Below, piece by piece: positions 1 to 6,029 of a DNA stretch of 11,132 nucleotides. The notes under the pieces were generated by a model, which did not search any database, had not been told where the DNA came from, and worked only from the letters and a program-made list of their open reading frames with translations. How positions within the stretch are numbered: position 1 is the stretch's first letter; every line of letters begins with the position of its first letter. Origin of the DNA: Phenylobacterium sp. CCH9-H3 (GTDB lineage Bacteria > Pseudomonadota > Alphaproteobacteria > Caulobacterales > Caulobacteraceae); contig NZ_LSJI01000188.1 in assembly GCF_001557235.1 (NCBI RefSeq), positions 1 through 11,132 of the forward strand, read 5' to 3'. A program made the translations under genes and the position numbers.

Positions 1-119
1 TGCCGCTCTGGCAGGACAAGCTGTTCATCTTCCTGATGAAGAACGCCGCCAACCCCACCGACTTCTACAAGGTCCCGCCCGGCCGCGTGGTGGAGATGGG
101 CGCGCAGATCACCGTGTAG
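1..119 (+). CDS. kup: Kup-family low-affinity potassium transporter, C-terminal fragment
   Basis: This is the last 39 codons of a gene that begins outside the window; the reading frame starts at base 3 and ends at the TAG at 117-119. The visible peptide has the block PLWQDKLF, then FLMKNAANPTDFYKVPPGR, and finishes GRVVEMGAQITV. This arrangement, with an NA(A)xxTDFF/Y segment and a terminal GRVVExGxQ, is the hallmark of the cytoplasmic tail of Kup (Trk-independent, KT/HAK/KUP family) potassium uptake proteins. These are inner-membrane K+/H+ symporters of about 630 residues. The transmembrane core is not in the window, so intactness cannot be judged. The gene seems to end normally, and the following 266 bp hold inverted repeats that could act as its 3' end. 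Confidence 0.88.
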   Translation, partial: PLWQDKLFIFLMKNAANPTDFYKVPPGRVVEMGAQITV

Positions 120-385
120 CCGATCCACCTCGCAGCGGACCTTGCCACGATCGCCTCCGAGTCGACTTTCGACGAACGCGGTTGGCTCGGCTGGCTTCGC
201 CTACTCGCCCGTTCCCGAGCCGCGGAGGCGGACTGCGGACATTCGACGGGCGGCATGATCGCTTGACGGACAGGGCGTTCATGCGAGCGTTCTCTCCTGC
301 GCGTGGGGAGGGCGACTTAGAGCGTGGCGCGGCCTAGCCATGTCGACCGGCAACAGCCGCCGGCCTGCAGGAAGAGCGGGGCGGC
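120..385. other. Intergenic region between kup and the TPR-CHAT gene
   Basis: No convincing gene lies here; a 63-codon leftward reading frame that overlaps the kup end has no family resemblance and looks like chance. The left part holds the nested inverted repeats at 152-230. The right part should carry the promoter of the TPR-CHAT gene. A TTGACG at 263-268 resembles the -35 element of housekeeping promoters, but no good -10 element follows at normal spacing, so the promoter is not assigned. An in-frame stop at 335-337 sets the upstream limit of the next reading frame. Confidence 0.5.
152..230. repeat. Nested inverted repeats downstream of kup (possible three-way-junction RNA or terminator)
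   Basis: Three complementary arm pairs nest inside one another. The outer stem is CGCCTCCG at 152-159 with CGGAGGCG at 223-230 (8 perfect pairs). A small hairpin lies inside its left side: GTCGA at 161-165 with TCGAC at 169-173, loop CTT. A longer hairpin lies on its right side: GGCTCGG at 184-190 with CCGAGCC at 215-221. The outer stem is separated from each inner stem by a single base (160 and 222), which would allow stacking in a compact three-way junction. No run of T follows on either strand, so it is not a classical intrinsic terminator. It may be a transcript-end structure for kup, a REP-like element or a chance arrangement in GC-rich DNA. Confidence 0.4.
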
Positions 386-3300
386 GTGCGGGTGAGCGTT
401 TGCGCCTCGGCCGGCGCCTGGGGCCGGATGCTCGCGGCCGCGGCGGCCAGCCTGACGATCGGCGCCTGGGCGCCTGCGCCGCCGGACACGGCGCAGATCG
501 ACGCCCTGTCCAAGACCTATCTGGCGGCGCGCGACGCCGGGCGGTGGGATGACGCCGAGCGGGCGATGCGCCAGGCGCTGGCCATCGAGGAGCGGGCCTT
601 CGGCCCGGACGATCCACGGGTGGCGGTGTCGCTCAGCCTGATCGCCGACGTCGTGGGGGAGGCCGGGCGCTACGGGGAAGCCGAGGGCCTGCTTCGCCGG
701 GCGCTGGAGATCCGCCTGAAGGCGCTGGGCGAGCGGGATGTGTCGACGGCGCTGAGCTACAGCAGCCTTGCGTATGCGCTGGACGGCCAGGGCCGCTACG
801 CCGAGGCGCAACCGCTGCTGCGCCGTGCGCTGGAGATCACCCAGGCGGCGCTGGGCGAGCGTCACGGCGCCACCGCGACCAACTACAACAACCTGGCCGC
901 CAATCTGAGCGCGCAGGGCAAGGCCGCCGAGGCCGAGGCGCTCTATCGCAAGGCGCTGGAGATCCGGCTGGCGCTGGGCGGCGAGCGCGGGCCGGAGGCG
1001 GCGATCGCCTTCGCCAATCTGGCCTCGGTTATCAACGCCCAGGGCCGCCATGCCGAGGCCGAACCGCTGTTCCGCAAGGCGCTGGAGGTCCGCCGCGCCG
1101 CGCCAGAGCCGCGCGACCTGGGTGTCGCCACCGGGCTCAATGACCTCGCCTTCAACCTCGCCGACCAAGGGCGCTTCGCCGACGCCGAGCCGTTGCTGGT
1201 CGAAGCCCTGAAAATCCGCAAGGCCGTGCTGGGCGACCGCGACCCCGACACAGCCGCCAGCGGCAACAACCTGGCCGCCAACCTGAACGCCCAGGGCCGA
1301 TACGCCGAGGCGGAGCCGCTGCTGCGCGGGGCCCTGGACGTGTTCCGGACCGCGCTCGGCGACCCGCACACCACGACAGCGTTCGCGAACAACAACCTGG
1401 CGGTCAACCTGGACTCACAGGGCCGGTACGCCGAGGCCGAACCGTTCTACCGCAAGGCGCTCGAAATCCGGCGGACGGCGCTGGGCGAGGACCATCCCAC
1501 CACCGCCAGCAGCTACAACAATGTGGCGGTGAACCTGCAGGAGCAGGGCCGCTACGCCGAGGCCGAGCCCCTCCTCGCCAGGGCGCTCGCGATCCGTCAG
1601 GCCGCGTTGGGGGAGGCCCACCCGGAGACCGCGCGCAGCTACGGCAATCTCGCCGCCCTGCTCAACGCCCAAGGCCGCCACGCCGACGCCGAGCCGCTGT
1701 TCCGCAAGGCGCTGCAGATCCGGCGCGCCGCACTGGGCGACCAGCACCCGCTGACCGCGGCCAGCGAGGAGAGCCTGGCCGCCAACCTGGACGACCAGCA
1801 ACGGTTCGCGGACGCCGAGCCGCTGTACCGCCAAGCGCTGGCGGTCCGGCGGGAGGCGTTGGGCGATCGTCACCCCCTGACCGCCGCCAGCCTCAACAAC
1901 CTCGCCTACAACCTGGACTCCCAGGGACGCTTCGCCGACGCCGAGCCGCTCTACCGGCAGGCGCTCGAGATCCGCACCGCCGAGCTGGGCCCGCGCCATC
2001 CGCACACCGCCACCAGCCTGAACAACCTGGCCTCGGTCCTGGAGAGCCAGGGGCGGGGCCCCGACGCCGAGGCCCTCTACCGCCAGGCGCTGGATATCCG
2101 TCGCGCCGCCCTCGGCGACGGCCATCCCGACACGGCGGTGGGCTACGCGAACCTCGCGTTCAACCTGGGCGCCCAGGCCCGCTACGCCCAGGCCGAGCCG
2201 TATGCGGCCATCGCTGCGGCCTCGGCCCGGCGGTTGCGGCTTCGCGAGCGCGGCGTGGCGGCCGACCGCGGCGACGAAGGCGCCGTGCGGCCGGGCGACG
2301 GCGCCCCGTTCCGCATTTACCTGGCGACCGCCGCGGGCCTGGCCGAAAGCGCGCCGCGTCGCCGGCCCGCGGTGCGGGGCAGGGCCTTCCTGGCGGCGCA
2401 GGACCTGGACCAGTCCGCCGCGGGCGAGGCCTTGGCGCAGGCGGCCGCGCGGGTGGCCGCGGGCAGGGCGGGCCTGGCCGACATCGTGCGACGCCGACAG
2501 GACCTGGCGGTGATCATGCGCGGCCAGGAGGCTCGCCTGCTGGCCGCCCTGGGCCAGGACGACGCCGCCACGGTCACGGCGATGCGCCGGGAGCTGTCGC
2601 AGGCCGGGGAGGAGATGGCGCGGCTGCAGGCCGAGATCCGGTCCCGATTCCCCCGTTACGCCGAACTCGTCTCGCCCGAGGCCCTGAGCCTCGAGACGGT
2701 CCAGGCGCGGCTCGCCCGCGGGGAAGGCCTCCTGCTCGTCGTGCCCTCGAATGCCGACGTGCACGTCTTCGCCGTGAGCCGCTCCAACGTCGCCTGGCGG
2801 CGGGTGGCGGGCGGCGCCCGGGCGGTGGCCACGGCCGTGGCCACCCTGCGCTGCCAGACCGACCCCGACACCTGCCGGGCGTCGCCGCCCGCCTCGGAAG
2901 CGGGCGAGGACGACCTCCCCGGGTTCGACCGGCAGGCCGCCTACGGGCTCTATCGAGACCTGGTGCGGCCGGTGGAGGGCGCACTGGCGGGCGTCCGAAC
3001 CGTCTATGTGGTCTCGACGGGGCCACTCAGCGGGCTGCCGCTCGGCGTCCTGCAGACCGCGCCGCCGGGAACGCAGGGCGATCGGGGGCCGGGCCTGGCC
3101 GACGGGCCGTGGCTCGCCGACCGCTACGCGCTGGTGACCCTGCCCTCGGTCTCCAGCCTGCGCGCCCTCGACGCGTTGGAGGCCCCGCCCGGGCGCCAGC
3201 CGCTGGCCGCCTATGGCGACCCGGTGCTGGCGGGTTACGAACCCGCCGCCGGCGTCCGCGGAGACCTGCGCGCCTTCCGCGGGTTGAGCGCCGACGGCGC

Positions 3301-3964
3301 CGCCTTGGCCGATCCGGCCATCCTGCGTCAGGGCCTGGCCGCCCTGCCTGGCACGCGCGCCGAGCTCAAGGCCATGGCCCAGGCGCTCGGCGCGCCGGCA
3401 TCGGCGCTGCACATGGGCGAGCAGGCGACCGAGGCGGCGGTCAAGGCGTCGGCCGACCTGGCGCATGCCCAGGTGGTGGTCTTCGCCACCCACGGCCTCC
3501 TTCCCCGCACCCTGAAGGGCCTGCAGGAGCCTGGCCTCGTCCTGACGCCCCCCGCCGTCGCCACCGCCGAGGACGACGGCGTGCTCACGGCGTCGGAAGC
3601 GGCGCGCCTGAGCCTGTCGGCCGACTGGGTCATCCTCTCCGCCTGCAACACCGCCGCGGCCGACGGCACGCCCGGCGCGGAGAGCCTGTCCGGCCTGACC
3701 AAGGCGTTCCTCTACGCCGGGGCGGGCGCGCTGATGGTCTCGCACTGGCAAGTCGGCGACGACGTCACCGCCGCCCTGACCGTGCAGACGATCGCCCTGC
3801 AGCGGGCCAACCCCCGGCTCTCCAAAGCTCAGGCTCTGCAGGCGGCGATGCGCGCCGTGCGCACCGGCCGATCGCCGGACGGCATGCCCCTCCCGGGCTG
3901 GTCGCCGATCTGGGCTCACCCCGGCTCCTGGGCGCCCTTCGTGCTCGTCAGCGCCGGGAGTTGA
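386..3964 (+). CDS. TPR-CHAT protein: tetratricopeptide array fused to a caspase-like CHAT protease, probably exported
   Basis: A 1192-residue protein in three parts. Residues 1 to about 35 look like a signal sequence or anchor: Arg2 and Arg14, then a hydrophobic run from Met15 to about Trp28. The cleavage site is weak because proline follows the alanines. About residues 40-615 hold 14 kinesin-light-chain-type TPR units with a strict 42-residue period and core QGRYAEAEPL. About 700-755 is a charged helical, possibly coiled-coil linker. About 757-1190 is the CHAT module, beginning with the typical YAELVSPEALSL block. The expected catalytic dyad is intact: His1036 in FATHG and Cys1087 in LSACNT. 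CHAT domains are clan CD cysteine peptidases related to caspases and separases; TPRs bind partner proteins. The target is unknown, and no gasdermin or CRISPR gene lies nearby. The GTG at 386 is the first start after the stop at 335-337; the alternative ATG at 428 would remove the basic N-terminus. Confidence 0.88.
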   Translation: MRVSVCASAGAWGRMLAAAAASLTIGAWAPAPPDTAQIDALSKTYLAARDAGRWDDAERAMRQALAIEERAFGPDDPRVAVSLSLIADVVGEAGRYGEAEGLLRRALEIRLKALGERDVSTALSYSSLAYALDGQGRYAEAQPLLRRALEITQAALGERHGATATNYNNLAANLSAQGKAAEAEALYRKALEIRLALGGERGPEAAIAFANLASVINAQGRHAEAEPLFRKALEVRRAAPEPRDLGVATGLNDLAFNLADQGRFADAEPLLVEALKIRKAVLGDRDPDTAASGNNLAANLNAQGRYAEAEPLLRGALDVFRTALGDPHTTTAFANNNLAVNLDSQGRYAEAEPFYRKALEIRRTALGEDHPTTASSYNNVAVNLQEQGRYAEAEPLLARALAIRQAALGEAHPETARSYGNLAALLNAQGRHADAEPLFRKALQIRRAALGDQHPLTAASEESLAANLDDQQRFADAEPLYRQALAVRREALGDRHPLTAASLNNLAYNLDSQGRFADAEPLYRQALEIRTAELGPRHPHTATSLNNLASVLESQGRGPDAEALYRQALDIRRAALGDGHPDTAVGYANLAFNLGAQARYAQAEPYAAIAAASARRLRLRERGVAADRGDEGAVRPGDGAPFRIYLATAAGLAESAPRRRPAVRGRAFLAAQDLDQSAAGEALAQAAARVAAGRAGLADIVRRRQDLAVIMRGQEARLLAALGQDDAATVTAMRRELSQAGEEMARLQAEIRSRFPRYAELVSPEALSLETVQARLARGEGLLLVVPSNADVHVFAVSRSNVAWRRVAGGARAVATAVATLRCQTDPDTCRASPPASEAGEDDLPGFDRQAAYGLYRDLVRPVEGALAGVRTVYVVSTGPLSGLPLGVLQTAPPGTQGDRGPGLADGPWLADRYALVTLPSVSSLRALDALEAPPGRQPLAAYGDPVLAGYEPAAGVRGDLRAFRGLSADGAALADPAILRQGLAALPGTRAELKAMAQALGAPASALHMGEQATEAAVKASADLAHAQVVVFATHGLLPRTLKGLQEPGLVLTPPAVATAEDDGVLTASEAARLSLSADWVILSACNTAAADGTPGAESLSGLTKAFLYAGAGALMVSHWQVGDDVTAALTVQTIALQRANPRLSKAQALQAAMRAVRTGRSPDGMPLPGWSPIWAHPGSWAPFVLVSAGS
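536..2215 (+). repeat. 126-bp periodic array encoding 14 TPR units
   Basis: The codons for the GR or QGR landmark of each TPR unit recur every 126 bases without any insertion or deletion: at 536, 662, 788, then on through 1292, 1418 and 1544 to 2174. All intervals I measured are exact multiples of 126. Units differ in sequence but share the core A(Q/G)GRxAEAEPLxRxALEIR followed by ALGxxHPxTAxSxNNLA. Units 2 to 13 are the most regular; the first (GRWDDAERAM) and last (ARYAQAEPYA) are degenerate, as expected for array ends. The uniform phase fits a TPR superhelix kept at 42 residues per unit and grown by in-frame duplication. Confidence 0.85.
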
Positions 3965-4025
3965 GCCGGGGCGACGGCTTGACGCCCAGGGCGGGCCCAG
4001 CGGCGCAGCCAGCGCCACAACTGCG

Positions 4026-4045
4026 GGCGCCGCCGCGTCGGCGCC
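4026..4045. terminator. GC hairpin downstream of the TPR-CHAT gene (weak terminator candidate)
   Basis: GGCGCCG at 4026-4032 is perfectly complementary to CGGCGCC at 4039-4045, with a 6-base loop. It lies about 60 bases after the TPR-CHAT stop codon and before the AT-rich island. No T-tract follows, so intrinsic termination would be inefficient. The position fits a transcript end, but similar hairpins arise by chance in such GC-rich DNA. Confidence 0.3.
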
Positions 4046-4065
4046 TCCGCCGCGCGCTGCTCACG

Positions 4066-4112
4066 CCATCGTCATATTCGCATTGCATCGCTTTACGATA
4101 TTTCGCGTAGCG
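4066..4112 (+). promoter_or_regulatory. AT-rich promoter/operator island upstream of the pseudo-receiver gene
   Basis: This stretch is strikingly AT-rich against its surroundings. It contains two similar blocks, ATATTCGC near 4074 and ATATTTCGC near 4098. It also has an imperfect 16-bp palindrome, TACGATATTTCGCGTA, at 4094-4109 (four perfect outer pairs on each side), within a looser CGCT...AGCG frame at 4089-4112. Palindromes built on CGATAT/ATATCG are used by several alphaproteobacterial regulators, including PadR-type repressors, but no regulator is encoded beside it. A TTGCAT at 4083-4088 could be a -35 element; no clear -10 is assigned. It ends just before the ribosome binding site at 4119-4126. 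Confidence 0.35.
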
Positions 4113-4118
4113 ACATGG

Positions 4119-4126
4119 AAGGAGGA
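4119..4126 (+). promoter_or_regulatory. Strong ribosome binding site that decides a TTG start
   Basis: AAGGAGGA lies 8 bases upstream of the TTG at 4135-4137. This is the best Shine-Dalgarno match in the rightward block. It is what identifies the unusual start codon of the pseudo-receiver gene, which has no ATG near its N-terminus. Confidence 0.75.
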
Positions 4127-4134
4127 GAGCTCAA

Positions 4135-4425
4135 TTGAAGACAGTCTTACTGGCCCATGAGAACCCCGAGGTCCTGGACCGGCTCACCCCCGCGCTCAGC
4201 GATCTCGGATACGACGTGATGGGGGTCGCCCGGACGGCCCGCGAGGCCCTGCTGCTGGCGACGCGGCCGGGCGTCACCTTCGCCCTGGTCGGGGAAAAGC
4301 TGGCAGGCCGTCGGCATGGACCGGAGCTTCGGCGGGCGCTGACCGAGACCTGGGGCATCGCCTGCGCGCCCCTCGAGGACACCTTCGACCCGGCGCGGTC
4401 GCCGATCCCGGAGCCGCAGCCTTGA
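4135..4425 (+). CDS. Degenerate response-regulator receiver (pseudo-receiver) domain protein
   Basis: A 96-residue protein that lines up over its length with single-domain CheY-like receivers. It has a beta-1 strand MKTVLLA, a helix EVLDRLTPALSDLGYDV, then GVARTAREALLLA and FALVGEKLAG, where ordinary members read LALVDVRLAG. The residues for phosphorylation are missing. The usual acidic pair is His8-Glu9, the phosphoacceptor Asp position is Gly53, the conserved Thr/Ser position is Glu81, and the chain stops near beta-5 without the Lys-Pro motif. It therefore cannot be a phosphate-accepting switch of the normal kind. It may be an atypical phosphorylation-independent receiver, or a decaying gene. 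The start is a TTG at 4135, fixed by a near-perfect AAGGAGGA at 4119-4126 with 8 bases of spacing, which argues that it is translated. The MFS gene begins 52 bp further on. Confidence 0.68.
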   Translation: MKTVLLAHENPEVLDRLTPALSDLGYDVMGVARTAREALLLATRPGVTFALVGEKLAGRRHGPELRRALTETWGIACAPLEDTFDPARSPIPEPQP

Positions 4426-4477
4426 GGCTTGCGGGGACGCCCAGGTCGGGCGTCGTCGTGGCGGAGACCCGGCCGAC

Positions 4478-5932
4478 GTGACTCCGGATCGTTCCGGGGC
4501 GTTCACGACGCAGATACCGGCCCGGCTGGACCGTCTCCCCTGGAGCCGGTTCCACTGGCTTGTGGTCGCGGCGCTGGGCATCACCTGGATCCTCGACGGC
4601 CTGGAGGTGACGCTCGTCGGCGCCCTCTCGCCGGCCATTGCGGGCCCCGACGGCCTGCAACTCAGCGCAACCCAGATCGGGTTGAGCGGCAGCGCCTATA
4701 TCCTCGGGGCCGTGCTGGGCGCCGTCGTGTTCGGCCGGCTGACGGACCATTTCGGCCGTCGCAAGCTCTTTACCTGGACCATCGGCGTCTATCTGCTGGC
4801 GACGCTGGCCACCGGCTTCGCCTGGGACTTCTGGTCCTTCCTCCTGTTCCGCTTCATCACGGGGGCCGGGATCGGAGGGGAGTATGGCGCGATCAACTCG
4901 GCCATCCAGGAACTCATCCCCGCCCGGCGGCGCGGCTACACCGACCTCGCCATCAACGGCAGCTTCTGGGTCGGCGCCGCGATCGGCGCGATGGGGTCGC
5001 TGGTGGTGCTGAACCCCGAGGTCATCGACCAGGCCCTGGGATGGCGCCTTGCCTTCATCGTCGGCGGCCTGCTGGCGCTGATCATCCTTTGGCTGCGCCG
5101 GTTCATCCCGGAGAGCCCGCGCTGGTTGATGACGCACGGGCGCGGGGCCGAGGCCGAAGCGGTCGTGGCCCGGATCGAAGCCGACGTCGCCCGCCGGACC
5201 GGCCGGCCCACCCCGCCGCATGTTCACCTGGACGCCCTGCGCCTGCGCCCCGTCCGGACCCGCTGGACCGACATCGTGCGCACGCTCTTCGTCGCCTACC
5301 CCGGGCGCACCGCTCTCTGCGTGGTGCTGATGGCGACCCAGGCCTTCTGCTACAACGCGATCTTCTTCACCTACGCGATGATCCTGACGCGGTTCTACGA
5401 GATCGCGCCCGCGGACATCGGCTGGTACATCCTGCCGTTCGCCGCCGGGAACTTCCTGGGGCCGCTGCTTCTGGGTCCGCTCTTCGACAGCGTCGGCCGC
5501 CGGATCATGATCGGCCTGACCTATGGCCTGGCGGGCGTCCTGCTCTGCGTGACGGGCTACGCCTTCGCCGAAGGCTGGCTCACCGCGGCCACCCAGACGG
5601 TCGCGTGGACCGTGATCTTCTTCTTCGCCTCCGCAGGGGCCAGCGCCGCATACCTCACCATCGGCGAGAGCTTTCCGCTGGAGATCCGCGCGGTCACCAT
5701 TTCGCTGTTCTACGCCTTCGGCACGCTGGTCGGCGGCGTGGGCGGCCCGGCCCTCTTCGGGGCCCTGATCGACACCGGCGAGCCGGAGCGGGTGATGGGC
5801 GGATATATCCTCGGCGGCGTGCTCATGATCGTCGCAGGGTTGCTGGCGCGCGTCTGGGGCCTGGCCGCGGAGCGGCGGGCGCTGGAGGACGTTGCGCCGC
5901 CATTGTCGCAAGTGATCGACGACACACCCTGA
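4478..5932 (+). CDS. Major facilitator superfamily transporter (metabolite/sugar:H+ symporter type)
   Basis: A 484-residue inner-membrane secondary transporter with the length and pattern of a 12-helix MFS protein. The N-terminal block RLDRLPWSRFHW leads into helix 1 (GITWILDGLEVT). The loop 2-3 signature GRLTDHFGRR is at residues 86-95, and its repeat, GPLFDSVGRR, is at 333-342 in the second half. PESPRWL at 211-217, after helix 6, is characteristic of the sugar and organic-acid porter branches. ESFPLEIRA at about 397-405 is the usual late motif of this group. The charged segment at about 220-260 is the central cytoplasmic loop. The substrate cannot be read from the sequence; aromatic or organic acids and sugars are all plausible. 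The GTG at 4478 is the only start between the preceding gene and helix 1; its ribosome binding site is poor, so coupling to the upstream gene is possible. Confidence 0.88.
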   Translation: MTPDRSGAFTTQIPARLDRLPWSRFHWLVVAALGITWILDGLEVTLVGALSPAIAGPDGLQLSATQIGLSGSAYILGAVLGAVVFGRLTDHFGRRKLFTWTIGVYLLATLATGFAWDFWSFLLFRFITGAGIGGEYGAINSAIQELIPARRRGYTDLAINGSFWVGAAIGAMGSLVVLNPEVIDQALGWRLAFIVGGLLALIILWLRRFIPESPRWLMTHGRGAEAEAVVARIEADVARRTGRPTPPHVHLDALRLRPVRTRWTDIVRTLFVAYPGRTALCVVLMATQAFCYNAIFFTYAMILTRFYEIAPADIGWYILPFAAGNFLGPLLLGPLFDSVGRRIMIGLTYGLAGVLLCVTGYAFAEGWLTAATQTVAWTVIFFFASAGASAAYLTIGESFPLEIRAVTISLFYAFGTLVGGVGGPALFGALIDTGEPERVMGGYILGGVLMIVAGLLARVWGLAAERRALEDVAPPLSQVIDDTP

Positions 5933-5940
5933 CGTCAGGA

Positions 5941-5953
5941 CCACCGCTGGTGG
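5941..5953. terminator. Short hairpin after the MFS gene
   Basis: CCACC at 5941-5945 pairs with GGTGG at 5949-5953 around a 3-base loop, 8 bases after the MFS stop codon. The stem is short and no T-tract follows. It may contribute to ending rightward transcription in the convergent junction. Confidence 0.2.
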
Positions 5954-5999
5954 CGCGTCGATGCTCTGCCCGGGCGATGAGGATGTCCGGGTCGCGCGG

Positions 6000-6029
6000 C
6001 GGCGGAGGGGCGTCGGCCACCCCCCGCCG
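6000..6029 (-). terminator. Bulged GC hairpin abutting the glycosyltransferase stop codon
   Basis: On the plus strand CGGCGG at 6000-6005, a bulged A at 6006 and GGGG at 6007-6010 pair with CCCCCCGCCG at 6020-6029. This gives ten base pairs around a 9-base loop. It begins immediately after the stop codon of the leftward glycosyltransferase gene (complement of 6030-6032) and lies 67 bp downstream of the MFS stop, so it could limit read-through in both directions. There is no T-tract on either strand. Confidence 0.4.

Noticed and set aside
65..256. 63-codon leftward frame overlapping the kup 3' end
   Set aside because: Overlaps the end of kup and runs through the inverted repeats; composition is Arg/Ser/Ala-rich with no ribosome binding site or family match.
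263..291. TTGACG as a promoter for the TPR-CHAT gene
   Set aside because: A good -35-like hexamer, but no matching -10 element at standard spacing.
317..1369. 350-codon leftward open frame with periodic sequence opposite the TPR region
   Set aside because: Its periodicity is the mirror of the 126-bp TPR array. It has no recognised domain and fully overlaps the supported gene.
536..2215. CRISPR-like periodic repeats
   Set aside because: The 126-bp period is coding, has no separate spacers and translates to TPR units throughout.
1415..4018. 867-codon leftward open frame opposite the TPR-CHAT gene
   Set aside because: It is a GC-rich antisense shadow; its low-complexity Gly/Arg/Ala-rich translation reflects the repeat-coding strand, and the rightward frame has clear TPR and CHAT domains.
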